NCBI RefSeq assembly: GCF_022539315.1
Contig: NC_066314.1
Location: forward strand, 63,349,543-63,413,542
Source of the DNA: Serinus canaria
Taxonomy: Eukaryota; Chordata; Aves; Passeriformes; Fringillidae
Direction of reading: 5' to 3'
DNA: 64,000 bases
Part shown: positions 24,771-36,666 of the stretch, in pieces
Layout: every line of letters begins with the position of its first letter
How positions within the stretch are numbered: the first letter of the stretch is position 1
Notes under the pieces: model-generated
What the model was told of the DNA's origin: nothing
The model's input: the letters and a program-made list of their open reading frames with translations, nothing else
Databases searched by the model: none
Translations under genes and position numbers: made by a program

Positions 24771-25446
24771 AAAAACTCCTGACCATTGCCTGTGGGAACC
24801 CAGGGCACTGGGAATATTTCTGTGTCTGCTCTGGGGTGCCCTGACCCCCAGGGGAGCACTGACTTTGACCCTCATTCATGGAGAAAGTTTCCTAAACTTC
24901 AAGATAGACTGGAATCCACAAAAGTGTGAAATAGGTTATAGAGAGCTGTGTAGGTGAATCAACTGGTGAGAAATTTAGGGTTTGGGATTTTTAGTATGTT
25001 GTGGATGGAAGCAAGAGGAAGGGCACAGGGTGTTGTCCTGGGTTTCTTCTTCATGCTTCTTCTTCCTTCTTCTCCATGGGTTTGGGTGGCATTTTGTAAT
25101 TGGGCAGCAAAGTCTGCATTGCAGCTCTTTGGGATCTGTTTTTGGGTTAAAAGGGAAAATAATGCAGGTTTCAGCTCTTCATTGGATAGTTTAGTCTTAA
25201 AAGACCTTGGAACAAGAGATTGTTGGCCATTTTGTGCCTTGTCATGAAAAGCTGCCCAGCTCACAGTAGTGAGATGTTTTACTGGTAAGAAATGATAAAT
25301 ACTTGAGTCCAAACATGAACTACCATCTCAAGTGCCTTCAATCCAGACCCAGAGAAACCAACAACTGGACACCCCACAATTGTCCGTCTGGGGTGGAGCC
25401 TCTGTGAGATTTTTGGCTGCCCCAGGTGTACCTAATGAAGGCCTTT

Positions 25447-25452
25447 AATAAA
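25447..25452 (+). promoter_or_regulatory. LTR polyadenylation signal AATAAA
   Basis: AATAAA lies 62 bp before the proposed LTR end. It is retained in the inverted relative (TTTATT at 54686-54691), which is where an LTR R-region signal would be expected. Confidence 0.5.
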
Positions 25453-25514
25453 TATCCACTTTAATCTCTTAGCTCTGGCTAGCCCCTGTTCTAGGTAGCC
25501 ACTCCAAGGCATCA

Positions 25515-27604
25515 CTTCTTCCTTAGCTGGGCTTGCAGCCCTGCTCCACCACTGGGCTCTGTAGCCTCCCTGTGCTGGGGGCTGGGATCCAATGACCCCT
25601 CTGCCTTCCTTATCTTGGCTCCCTGGAAAAAAGCAAGCAGTTTGATTTCAGAATTGGCCTTCAGGAAAAGAGTCTTTAGCACTAAGAGGTGTTTTAAGGT
25701 ATCCAGGACCTGATGGTTTTGAGTTTAGAGGTGGTGTCAATTTTGAGTCTTGTAGCCTTGATTGGCAGGGTAAAATGGTTGCTTTAAATGATTCTTGAGA
25801 TGTTGAACTTATTCCTTTTGGACAGCTGCCTCAGAAGAAGAAAAAAAATCTGAAAACCCCCTTTTTTTTTTTTTTCCCAGTTATTTTCAAAAATATAGCT
25901 TTTGTACAATTTTTTATAGTAAAAGATGTCTGTGTGGCTTTTAATATGTTGTTATGCTTTCATAGTCTGTAAAATTGCAGTGCATTTTAATTGGGTAGCT
26001 CCTCTCACTGGGGTTGGAGAGAGTGGTTCAGAAATAACTGCTTTGGTTTTTATTTGAGAGAGGTCTTCTATAGCTGAAGAAATTACTGTAGAAAGAACAG
26101 TTAACCCTTTAGTACAGTCAGGTGTGGTGTGTAGGAAAATGAGCCACATTAGCAGCACTTCCAAACTTCCTCACTTTCACAGACCACCTTCTAGCTGGGA
26201 ATCACAAGTGCTGTATAAACAGAAGTATATATGGCTAGAGGAAGCCTGACCCATGGGAATGTTTTGATTTTTTCCTGAGATCACACATTGGAGGCTGGTG
26301 AAAGAGTCAGGAAGGGTGCCAAAGTTTCCTGATTTGCAGTGCTTTGTTCTTGCAGACAGACAGTATCTCCTGCAGGCTGCGTGTGTGCTGCCTGCATTTA
26401 CTGGCATTATTTGCATGTACACAGCAGAGGGCATGAACATGGGATCAAATCCCTGATAAATGCCTATTTCCCAACATATTGTCTGTGGGGAGTGCAACCA
26501 ATGAAGCTTGGTTTCCTATGGATTTGAGTTTTATGGCTGGACTCTCTGATGTCCAGTAAAATCAAAGTTCCAACTGAAGCTTTTCCCACAGCTGGGATAT
26601 TGCAGAGCCTCTTGTGTACTTCCATTCTCTGGTGTCTAATAAAATAGAAGTTTATATTACAGTCTTTCCTGTTTGTGGGGCACCACTGATGGGGTTCCCT
26701 TTTTTCATCTTTGCTGCTTCTATTTTCAGTAGGTTTATTAGAACAAAGCATTGCTCCTCTGTCAAAGTGGTTTAAAAGTCCATCTCAGATATACTACGAT
26801 GGAAGGCCAACAAAGATGTAAAATTATACAGACATTACAATCAGTTTAATTTTCTTATGGCACAGGGCTAAAAATTGGGTTGTCTTTTCAAGAAAGGTAT
26901 TGGTTTTTCTTCTAAGTAAAACATGAATAAGAACTGGTATTTACAAATGGTGATAATACTTGAATATAATAATATGGGTTGCCAGCAAAGCCATAAAAAA
27001 TTATTAGTCTGACTGATGATAATGGATACAAGTGCCTCAGGACTTCTAAGGGGAAGAACAAATCCAGTACCAGCAGGGCCTGTGAAGACAGGCAGAAAAA
27101 CTGGAAATGAGAGAGTTGATACTATCCAGAAGTAAAAGCAATTGAACAGTCAATTACTTCTAGAAGTTGTTTGTTTAAACATTGAACTACTGCTAGCATT
27201 TTGAGTTATCCATCTGTGAACAAATAACAATGCTGCTGTATGTCCCTCAGCCATTAATTGCAAACCCTTAGGAGCAATTCTCTTGAAATCGCATATTTTT
27301 GACAAAGCAGCAGTAATAATGTGGGTTGGAAATTGCACTTGGTTAAAAAAAAAAAAAAGAGTTAAACTGCAATTTAGCACGGCCAGTGAAAACATTTGTT
27401 TCACGAGTTTAAACATTCCCATGGGAATGCTGGAGCAGCCCTTCTGATCTCTCTGTGTATATCCAAAGGAAACATCTTTACAATACAGAATGCTTGGGAA
27501 AACACTCTGGAACATAGACATCGCTTCTCAGGATCACAGAAACACAACAAACTTACTGGTGTTTGTTTATAGTTAAAGGTTTTTAAAAAATAGAAGAACA
27601 GATT
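25515..27604. other. Non-coding stretch, no gene seen
   Basis: The first 130 bp after the LTR end are GC-rich and could be leader sequence of the same element, but I cannot prove it. The rest is unique-looking, with T14 at 25862-25875 and A14 at 27345-27358. Confidence 0.55.
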
Positions 27605-27659
27605 TGGGGGAGTGTTGTTTTTGATATTTGTTTGGTGGTTTTTTTGTTGGTTGTTTGTG
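27605..27659. repeat. G/T-rich low-complexity tract
   Basis: The plus strand is almost only G and T, including GGTGGTTTTTTTGTTGG. It is the same class as the tracts at 2884 and 18139. Confidence 0.7.
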
Positions 27660-30600
27660 CCTTTCATGCTGAGGGTCTTATCTTTTTCCAAACATGGGTA
27701 GGCACAAACAAATCTCTGTGCACCTGCAGTAAAATAAAGAGGTGATTTTGATGTCTGCAGTGGCAGTGGATGAAGCTGCTGCTGTCATAGCTGGACTTGG
27801 GCCAGTTGGATCAAATTCACCTCCCACAGGTCGTGTTCCAGTGGCTCCAAAGAGACACTGGAGGAAACTTCCACCCACGTGGTGCTTAGGTGATGTGTCA
27901 GTATTCAAGACATGACAAATCTGTAAGAATTTTACTCCTGTGTCTGTGCTGGACATGATTTTGTGCCTTTCCTTTGTAAAACCTTCCCCTCCAAGATGGA
28001 TGGATGTTACTTGGAAAAACCAGGTGTCTTTCCCTGCTCAGAGCTCAGGCAGTGCTGGATTATGTTTCTGCAGTGGCTGTGATGTGTAGATTGTCCCCTT
28101 CACAAACATCTCAGCACCAACTTGTGCCCTGGATTGTGGGAGCTGAGAGGGAAGCAAAGCTCTCACATGGAATTCCCAGCCACACTGGTAGAACTGGCAC
28201 AAATACCAGTGCTGCTCATCTCCAGGACTTCTGAAACACTGGCAGCAGCTCTCCTGCCATCCTCAAATGGTTTTATGTCATTTTAAGGAGTTCTGAGAAT
28301 CAGCTGGTGTTTGAAGAATGTGTGGTTTTTTGCGGGAAAGCAAAGTAAGCTGTTCAAAAATATCTTCTTCATTATCAAGTGAGGGAGCTCAGCCCCTGTG
28401 GCAAATAACTGGGTAATGTGTGCCAGAGGTGAGGAAGTGACTCCAGACTGTTTTGAGCATTTCTTTGAAATGTCCTGCTAGGGATGAATGCCTAAATCTT
28501 GGTTGCTGTGATACCTAAATTAATCACCTCCACAAGGTGATATGAGTGCAGTCTGAAGTTTGTATTTGGTGATTCAATCTGGAGTATGATTGCTGTATCA
28601 CAGTATTTAGGCTGCTCCTTTAACTTCTTTTGGGTGCTGAGATTCTCCAAGGGCCTGTCTTTGTTCAGACCTGTCTTATAGAGGGGTGCTCAGGACTGTC
28701 CTGCTAAAATTCCTGCCACATCCAGCAAACTTCATTCAGCACTGCTGAATAAAGCAAGGGGAGTCAGGTACTGTTTCCCTTCCCTCTGATCTCCCTGAGG
28801 ATTCTCCCTGAGCCCAGAGTCATGGCTTGCCTTGCAAAAGCTCATGTGGAAGTCACATTGCACACCCATCCTAGTGGCAGTCTGGGAACATAACCTCATT
28901 CATTAAGCTGCCAGCCTTTTTCCTGCCTATCATGTATTTGTTTTTGATGTGTGATCTCTGACCAGGGTGAGACAAAAATTTTGGGCAACCTTCAGTAGAT
29001 CATAAAGGGTCTTTTTGCAAAAGAGTTCCAAATTTCATCTCTGGCACAAAGCAGTAAATTAGTGCAGGACCTTAACCACAGTTACACACTGCAGTCTTGG
29101 CATAGGAGGAGTCCTTGCTGCTGACTGCACAAAGATGGTCAGTAATGATTTTTGTTACTGCTGCTTGGATGCCTGATTCATAATTCTCTGGAAAACACCT
29201 GGTGATTGGAACTGAATATAAAACTAAATTCCTAAGAAAATTGTATATGCTGTAGGAGACAGCAAGAACATTTAATTCCCCAGAGAATTTATTGGATAGA
29301 ATCAGAAAAAAGACAATGTTCTTTTCTTTTATGTTTCCAGGGCGATGAAGCATTCCTGAAGATAAACTGCTTCAGCCATTCATCAAAGCCAGTCATTGCT
29401 TAATTAAATTAACTGTCAGACCTTATTATTATTTGAGTTTTTTAAAATATTGTAACAGAAGCCATCATTCCCTTAAACAAAGAGAAGCAAATGTGTCATA
29501 GACCAGCTAAAGAGCCCAAAATGTCTGACCCAAACAGCTGGCCACAGGGCTGTGTTTCTCAAATTCCAGCTGCTCCCACTAATCTCTTGCCAGCACACCT
29601 ACAGCAGCCTGATCCTGGCTTGTATGAGTAGCTGTCCATGTAAACTGATAAAAACATTACTGTGCCACTCTCTTCCAGTAATAGTTCCATTGAAAAGTTC
29701 CAGCTGTTGGAGGCAAAAATATTCTGATGAGGACAATGTGGTGTTTTTCTAGCTCCCCTCACTCAGCAGTCAAGGGGATGTTGCCTTTAGCAATATTTGC
29801 CTTTGTTCAAGGCCTCCTGACCTGAGGGATCTGTTTTATAGGGCACTCATGACCTCTCATCACTGCATACACAAAACAAGACATGGCTAGAATGATAGAA
29901 ATACATCTGTTAAGTGAAAAAGCTAAAGGACATCTATCTGAGGACATATATCCTGAAAAAAGGAAAGCATTCATGGAAGGGACTGAAGATGCACTAAAGT
30001 GAAGCTGACAGTGAGTCTGGCATCCCTTACTCTGAAACTTTAGTTTTATATCCATGCTGGTCCAGTGGCAGGTCCTTTTTTGAAGAGTGCAAAAGCCACG
30101 TTCCTGTGTCTGTCTCTACAGCTGATGTTCATAATAAATGGTTTTGTCAGTATTCATTATTGTGGCAACTCCTGCATCTTATTGTTCATACCTCTCAAAC
30201 ACCCAGATGTTTATAGAAATCTGAGTATGACCTCAGTGTGCTCATGTGTCAAACAAAGTTATATTTAAGCAGACTAACTTTTTTACTGAGCTCATTTCAC
30301 AGAATTGTTGCACTAAAAATAGTCTTTTGAAAATCTTGCTTTAAGGGGGATGAGCTTTAGTCTGGGTAGTGCCTGTATCCAGTGATATCAGGTTGCTCAT
30401 GGTTTACAGCACCTGGGTTCATGACCAGAGTGCAGACATCACTGAATATCCCATTTTATAACACATGTGTGTGTGGTGATTGTCTTGGCAGTAACCTGAA
30501 CAGTGTTGGAGGTGTAAGGGTCACTTTTGCTGCTGACCAGCAGTTGTTCAGAGCACTAAGAGAATCCACAGTGTGTGGAAGGCCAAACACTTCTTGGAGG

Positions 30601-30899
30601 TGCACAGCATCACAACTTGCAGCCAGAGGGATTTGCAAATATTTGGAAGGGAAAATACTTCCCATGAGAGGGATGAAGGGCTGGGAGAAGCATCTGAAGG
30701 TGTGTGAGGTGTGTAATCTCCATCCTGAGAAACACTCAGAGTTAAGTGTGCAAGGCCCAGCCAAGCAACTCGGCCCAGTCTGAGGTGGGACTGGGAAATC
30801 TGCTCCAGAGGCTCTGCTGCTGCAGCCTGTGGGGTGATGCTGCAAGGTGCAGTTCAGTGAGGCTCTTCTGGGGCTGTGGGACAGGTGAAGGGCTGTCTA
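27660..30899. other. Non-coding stretch, no gene seen
   Basis: No exon, RNA gene or named repeat could be supported. The 155 bp before the CR1 at 30900 are GC-richer and might be more divergent repeat sequence. Confidence 0.6.
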
Positions 30900-31035
30900 A
30901 TCCAACCAGGGCTCAGGGCTGGGCAGGACACAGAGCAACCTGGGATAGTGGGAGGTGTCCCTGCCCGTGGCAAGGGTGGAACTGGATGATCTTTGAGGTC
31001 CCTTCCAACCCAAACCATCCTGTGAATCTATGACT
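30900..31035 (+). mobile_element. CR1 LINE, 5'-truncated 3' end
   Basis: A clear match to the avian CR1 3' end: GAGCAACCTGGGATAGTGGG, GGTGTCCCTGCCCGTGG, GGAACTGGATGATCTTTGAG, GTCCCTTCCAACCCAAACCA, and then a decayed terminal repeat (ATCCTGTGAATCTATGACTT). It looks closer to the consensus I remember than the 11.8-kb copy, so it may be somewhat younger. The orientation is plus and no coding part remains. Confidence 0.95.
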
Positions 31036-31162
31036 TCATGGTTCTAACCTAGGGGACTTGCTCTGTTGCAGTGCTGGAACCACACTTTATCAAAGAAGGT
31101 GCATCCTTGTTGGTAACAGCAGAACAGGCCCCTGGAAGCAGCATTTCTTTTATAAAATACTA

Positions 31163-31185
31163 TTTTTTTTTTTTTTTTTTTTTTT
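31163..31185. repeat. T23 homopolymer
   Basis: This is the longest mononucleotide run in the window. On the minus strand it is an A23 tract, but no retrocopy body was recognised on the side where one would be expected. Confidence 0.92.
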
Positions 31186-33186
31186 GTTTGAGCACTAACT
31201 GCTTTCCAGCAATGAGACCAGAAATTCTTATCATACTTCAATGTGCAAGAAGCCTCCAAATACTTCACATTCCATTCCCTAGGAAATCCGCACTCTGTGA
31301 AAAGTAGATGCTTTGGGAGTTGTATAGCTGGACTGTCTTTGATAGAGAGAAAAAAAATTGGAGAAGAATGGTACTGAATTGTGACCTTCATCAGGAAAAA
31401 CTGAATTTCCTGTTCAACTGGATTAAATGATTTTTCATTAAGAGCATGGTATCAATAAAAGGCATTTAAACCCTATGCAAAAATTGACCAAATTATTGCT
31501 AAATTGTCATAGACTGAGCTAAAAAGCATTTAAGCTTCTTAAATACATAACATTTCTCTGTAGCTTGGAAATTTACATGAGCTAGCTCTGAATGACCTAC
31601 AGTCATTGGCCAGAACAGTTTGTGTAAAGGTACTGTAATCGAGGTGGTTTTGTGTCCATGTTGTGTGCCTAGAAAAAGAATTCTGCTTGAATTTCTGTAA
31701 AAAGGAAAACATGGTCTTTTGACCTCAACATTTTGAATTCTGAATTCTTTAATTCTGAATCAGTGATAAGGAATGAATAAACAGGCCAGACAGTTTCATA
31801 AAGTGCATATTTAGAAGAGGATTTTAAAATCAAATGTTGGATCTGTGTGATAAGGCTGATGTGAGTGTGGCATTTGTAATGCAGCAGCTGGCAAATCACA
31901 CCACATTGGAGGTGATCTTAAAAGTGCCTATTAAAGTGCATAAATACTGATCAAGCTCTTTTTCCTAAAATCTGAGACTAATTAAGCAACTGTGATCACT
32001 TTGTTATAGTCTGAAGATCGATTATTTAGGAGGAAGACAGGAATATAATAATGATAATTTTCAATGTAAAAGGCTTCAGGCATTATTCCACAGAAATAGT
32101 GAAAGTGATCCAAGTCTCTCTGAGTGTCCCACAGTTAATTATTCATGTCCTGGGGAGATGAATAATGGCAACATCAAAACAACTGACCAAACTGCTAATA
32201 AGCACCATTTTGTCTCCATTCCACAGAAAAAAAAAATCTTGTATAAATTTCAGAACTGCAGTTTTATTTTAGCATAAACCAGGGATGGTTTCTCCATTGT
32301 TAGGGATTGTTTGACTGCTTTGGTTTTTTTTAAATTGAGAGTTGAATGTGTGGAACTTCCAAGGTCCTCAACAGCACTACTACTAAATATTAATAATTTG
32401 AGGGAAGTGTGTTTATCTATGAGGTTTTGTAGGAAGTTAGAATGTTAATTTCTATCTATAAAACAAAACAGCTAATTATTAATGGAAATGTAATAGGTAT
32501 GTGATATTTTGACCAAGAACACCACCTGGGCCATGAAGAGGTTGCTCATATTGCTGTTAATTTCTGAGGTCTGATGCAGGGTTGCATATTTAGAAGCTTT
32601 GATGTGATTGATGTGCATTAGTGGAGGTTGGGTTTGAGAGAGAGTAGCAGAAATAGCAAATAACTGGGTTTTTACAGGCTTTCTTGGCATGTTTCTAATA
32701 GGGTTATTGGACACCTGTGTATCCACTGTTGTATCTCTAAAAATCCCCATTTTGTATTTGATAAATAAAAACCATCCTGTAAAAGAGAAGCTCCTGCTGG
32801 GTTAGGATGTGTGCCCTGAGTTGGTTATGGATTCTCCAGTAGCAGTAAGGCTGTTTTTCCTGAGCTGAGGCTGGATGAAGGTTCACCTGCATGGCCTGTG
32901 TGGCTCAGTTCCCTGCTCAGGTGGGGGAAGGGTGAGCAGTTGTTTCTGAGCTCATTGCAGGCATTACAGCCTGCACCTTCTGCTGTGTAACACTGAGTAA
33001 TGATGTGTTTTCAAAGGGCTTTCTAACACCCAGATGTGCCACTGAAACCCTTGTGATACACAAGTGCTTCTGAAAGGTGTGAGAGCATTAAGGGCACATC
33101 ACACACCCTTTTCCTCTGAGAAATGACTTCTCTTTAGTACTTGGAAACTTTAATTTATTTTACACTTAACCAGATTCAAGTTTTTG
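31186..33186. other. Non-coding stretch, no gene seen
   Basis: Unique-looking AT-rich sequence. Around 32.1-32.25 kb there is a stretch rich in ATTA and TAAT words that resembles conserved non-coding DNA in style, but this cannot be judged without an alignment. Confidence 0.55.
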
Positions 33187-33206
33187 TTTTTTTTTTTTTT
33201 TTTTTT
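33187..33206. repeat. T20 homopolymer
   Basis: Twenty consecutive T follow TTTTTG. As with the 31.2-kb tract, no minus-strand retrocopy body could be identified. Confidence 0.92.
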
Positions 33207-33464
33207 GATGTGGCATTTTAATCTGCAGCTGTTCCATCACCAAATGTGTAGGACTGGAGTACCTGACATATCCTGGGCACTGGGGAATAAAAATGGAAGG
33301 CTCAGGGTAAACCTTGCTGCTGTCTGCAACCACCTGATGAAGGGATGTGGAAAAGAATTCATCCCTGTGACAGACCAGGGCAGCAACAGATGCAGGCTGG
33401 GCTGTGGGAAATGCTGGGTAGAGACAGAGGAATGTTGTGTGGTCATGAGGGGATGGGACAGCTG

Positions 33465-33620
33465 GTGGTGGGAGAGTGGGGACTCTCCATCCTTGCAGAG
33501 ATGCACACCTGGGTGAGACCAAGCCTTGAGTTTTCTGGCCTAGGATGGCTGTGCTTTGAACAGGAGCCTGGACTAGGGGATCTCTGTGCATCCCTCCCAA
33601 ATATTAATGATTCTGTGCTT
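33465..33620 (+). mobile_element. CR1 LINE 3' end, other subfamily, diverged
   Basis: The order of blocks matches the CR1 subfamilies that carry a GACTCTCCATCCTTG block. After it come a CTGTGCTTTGAACAGGAGCC-like segment, GGACTAGGGGATCTCTG (consensus-like 'gactagatgatctc'), and a terminal ATGATTCTGTG. It differs from the other two copies, which carry the TGTCCCTGCCC block instead, so at least two CR1 subfamilies have inserted in this window. The copy is clearly older and more diverged. An open frame antisense to it (33166-33600) is not a gene. Confidence 0.78.
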
Positions 33621-33960
33621 CACTCCAGGACTTCTGAAGCAGTGATCTTATGCAAAATGAAGAAAATCAGCAGTTAATAGAAGCCATTCAGATTTCCTCA
33701 GGTGCTATGGAGGAGATGGTGCTTCTTTTGGAAAGTGATTCTGGGTTCTGTAGCCACTGTGAACTGGTACCAGCTTTGACCAGGAGAAATTTATATAACA
33801 AAAGTAATGAATGGCTCTCCTGTAGCCATCAGAACACCCTCATTGTTTTCTTAATATTCCAGTACCTTGGATATTATCCTAGAAGCCAAATAATGTATTT
33901 TTAATCAGAAGATATATCCTGTAGAATATTCTCCTGATTTATCTTGTTTTGGAAGACACA
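33621..33960. other. Non-coding stretch, nothing recognised
   Basis: A unique-looking 340 bp between the CR1 fragment and the AT-rich block. Confidence 0.6.
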
Positions 33961-34090
33961 CAAAGTTTTTTATTTGTACACTTATTTACTTATTTATTTA
34001 TATAAAATATAATAGGTTTATATATTATAAATATATATTTATATATTTTATATAAATTTATATTTATTATATACTTTATATATTATTGTT
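33961..34090. repeat. AT-rich low-complexity block
   Basis: About 130 bp with almost no G or C. It starts with TTTATT/TTATTTA units and passes into TATATTTATA-type self-complementary words. It could extrude as a cruciform or melt easily. No coding content. Confidence 0.88.
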
Positions 34091-34680
34091 AATTCAAATA
34101 CATGTTTTGAAAGAACAGCTTATAATAGGAAAACCATGATATCATAACTCACAAATTAGAACAGCCAGGAGGAAATGCCATAATCACAAGATTAGCTCAA
34201 AGATTTAAGTGAGGTCAGAGACTTGACTCACCAGTTGTACTTAGACTTTTTTCTCAGTTAAATGAGGGAGCTGTGTATGAAGCACAGAGACAGATAAGCT
34301 CTGTAATTCATCTGTAATTTTTATTCCATTCTCATTTTGGGGTGTGCTGGCTTTTGGCATTTCTGGTTCAGGACAGCAGTAATCACTCTCTCCTGCTATC
34401 AGTGTTATTGTGCTGGTGGTTGGCTGTACATGACTTTTCCAGAACACAATGACAGAAATTAAGGTTTTCCATTCTCACTCAGCTGCAATACACTTCTTGT
34501 TGCTTTTCTTTCCTCTTTTCTCATGGAGCCATTGGTAAATTGAAGGATAGAAAAGCAGTGCACCAAAAGAAGTTAGGGAGACAGTTGCCTCATGTCACAC
34601 CACTACTGTGCCATTGGCTGTCCCTTATCAGGGACCACAAACTAAATAAAGCTAAGCCTGGTCATTACTTGGCACACTTG
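34091..34680. other. Non-coding stretch, nothing recognised
   Basis: No gene or nameable repeat is visible. Confidence 0.6.
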
Positions 34681-34722
34681 TTTTTTTGTTGAAATATCTA
34701 TTTTTTTTTTTGTTGAAATATC
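34681..34722. repeat. Two-copy T-tract/GTTGAAATATC tandem duplication
   Basis: The word TTTTTTTGTTGAAATATC occurs at 34681-34698 and again ending at 34722, the second time with a longer T run. This is a simple tandem duplication. Confidence 0.92.
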
Positions 34723-36375
34723 CATTACTGCAATTAAGAATTAGAAAGGCATCCTGGCACTGGAATTATTCAGATGAGTTTTGAACTACAGATCCAGTAA
34801 AAAATCAGGAGCAGCAATGTATATACTTGGGCTAAGCTTGGCAAAAATCCAGTGTTGGTTCCTGGCACTAAAAAATTCAGACATCTTTGCAAATGTGTCA
34901 AGTGCTTTGTAATCCAACTGGCAACACTTCAATCCAAAAAACCCCAAAAAGTCACAGTCCCAAATGCAGCAGAGCACACCTACAGTTTAGCACTGATTTT
35001 TCTGAATCAAGGGCTGAAGTAGGTAATTGATTTTTGTTGCTCATTTTTACCACATCTTTCACAAGAAAGGTGAAAGGTCTTTAATTGACTGCATTTAAAA
35101 TGCTATCATTCATGAGAGTTGCAAGGCTTAGAAACAGATTTGTACAAGCCTTGGTAGAATTTCTTAGTCACAGATGAAATCAACATTTAATATGAGTCTC
35201 AGAAGAAGACTTTACACAGACCTAGATATTTTCTGAAGGGAAAAGATATTCTCCCTCATTACATGAGCAGCTAGCCACAAGAAAACCAAATCTTAGGCTT
35301 ATAGGTTACCAAAAAATGTTCTTTCATGTTAGGAATGATGTCTTTAGCAAGTGTGCTCATTGAACTCAATGACCTAAAAATGAATGGTTGATTTCTAGTG
35401 TCTAGTGGTATTGGAAACAAAGGTATTTTGCCTAAAATTCAGCACACATGTTTCTAATGGAAGCACATATTACTGCAGTCTCCTGGCTCTGAAGCTTTTG
35501 ATCCATAAACCCAGGATCTTCAAACATTTCTACTCACCTGCTTATTTCAAGATAGGTTTTATCCCACTCATAACTTATTGAAAAATTGAAAATTGAAATT
35601 GTGGCCTTCACTAAAGGGAAAGAGAGAAGCACCACTTGGAATCATTAAAGCCCTTGTGAGCAGAGGTAGGGCAGACAAAAAGGGCTGGGTGAGCCATGGG
35701 GATCTTAGCTGGGTCTTCCCTGAAGTCCCAGCATAAACAGCCCCAAGTCCAGCATGGCACAGAACAATGCTGCCTCGATTCCTTCATTTTGGGCAAGAGG
35801 AAGAATTCCTTGCCAGTATTGCTTGGAGTGCTCAGAGGTCACCTAAGCCTTGGCACTTCTGAATTTTGCATGATCATGACCAAAACCTCGGTGTGGTGTG
35901 AGCACCCAGCCCTGTACATGGTGAAGCAGGACAGTTCCTGCACACACTTCCCTGCATTGTGAGCATGGTGGTGAGCCCAGCCTGAGAGCCCTGCTCTGTC
36001 ACCACTATTTTTGTTAAATTTCTCCCTTGAAAACTGCCTATTCAGAATGTGGAGAGTATCAAACATTTTAAGCCAGGAAGACTGCCTTTTTTTTTTTTTT
36101 TCTGCTGTTAGAACAGGCGCTTAAATGCTTTTGTGTGTGTGTGTGTGTGCAGGTTTGGCAGGACTCTCTGTACAATGTAGGTCTCTGGTGAAATCAAAGT
36201 CAGCTGATCAAGCTGCACCTTTGGAAATGCAGCAAAGTAACTTTTTGGAAAGGCAAGAATTTAATTTGAGTTAACATGCACACAGAAAATTAAGCCAGAG
36301 AGCCCCAGGCTGAATAATTTGTTCACTTGTACCTTGTGTTTCTGACAACACAACAGAGAACTGGCATTCAATCCA
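34723..36375. other. Non-coding stretch with microsatellites
   Basis: No gene was seen. A T15 run lies at 36087-36101 and a pure (TG)9 microsatellite at 36132-36149. Confidence 0.65.
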
Positions 36376-36663
36376 CTATCTCCAGATCTTTTCTAGCACT
36401 TTCACATCAGAGCTGGAATTCTCCCAGACTGTGACCTCCATCCTCTGGCAGAGCTGCAGAGACTCAGCCAGGTAAATCCTGGCTGCTTGCCTGGCTGAGG
36501 AGTTGCTGTTGGCCTCCAAATACCCTTTTATTCCTGTACAAGGGAGACCATCTCCCTCTTCAGAGCACAGTGACATTCTGAAGAATTCCAGTGTTCCAGA
36601 AACCAGCTGCCTTTTCAGCTGACTCCTTGAGAGTGTGTGACAGCATGGGTAACAGAGTGGTTG
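36376..36663 (-). other. Candidate coding exon or ORF, unknown product
   Basis: On the minus strand an open frame runs for 95 codons between a TAG at 36664-36666 and a stop at 36376-36378, with a Met at codon 30. The composition is protein-like (rich in Ser, Glu, Leu and Gln; codons such as CTG, CAG, GAG, GCC and AAC are frequent) and contains ARQAARIYLAESLQLCQRM, which would form an amphipathic helix. A good acceptor-like sequence (pyrimidine tract, then CCATGCAG) lies just upstream, but it would put the TAG in frame; a weaker CTTCAG just before the Met would not. I do not recognise the protein. A chance ORF of this size is quite possible in 64 kb, so this is a weak candidate. Confidence 0.2.
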
Positions 36664-36666
36664 CTA

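Larger units (their letters stand above)
24535..25514 (+). mobile_element. LTR-type retroelement fragment (long copy)
   Basis: This block is called from internal homology with 54628-55011, which is in the opposite orientation. Both begin TGT, share AAAACAATCCT (24568-24578), a GAAGCT-TTAATTGGA segment, the identical 17-mer AATAAATATCCACTTTA (25447-25463) and the end AAGGCATCA. TG...CA ends and a polyadenylation signal in the last 70 bp are typical of a retroviral-type LTR. From memory, unverified, the stretch 24.95-25.5 kb resembles abundant passerine endogenous-retrovirus LTRs. No matching target-site duplication is visible at these boundaries and no gag or pol sequence follows. It may be a solo or truncated LTR, and the exact ends are uncertain. 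Confidence 0.65.

Noticed and set aside
24535..25514. Complete endogenous retrovirus with genes
   Set aside because: No gag, pol or env reading frame is visible next to either LTR block, and the two blocks point in opposite directions, so they do not bound one provirus.
31163..31185. Poly(A) tail of a minus-strand processed pseudogene
   Set aside because: No retrocopy body with a recognisable frame and no flanking duplication could be identified beside the T23 tract.
33166..33600. 144-codon open frame, minus strand
   Set aside because: It lies mostly antisense to the diverged CR1 3' end and includes a Lys run from the T20 tract, so it is a repeat artefact.
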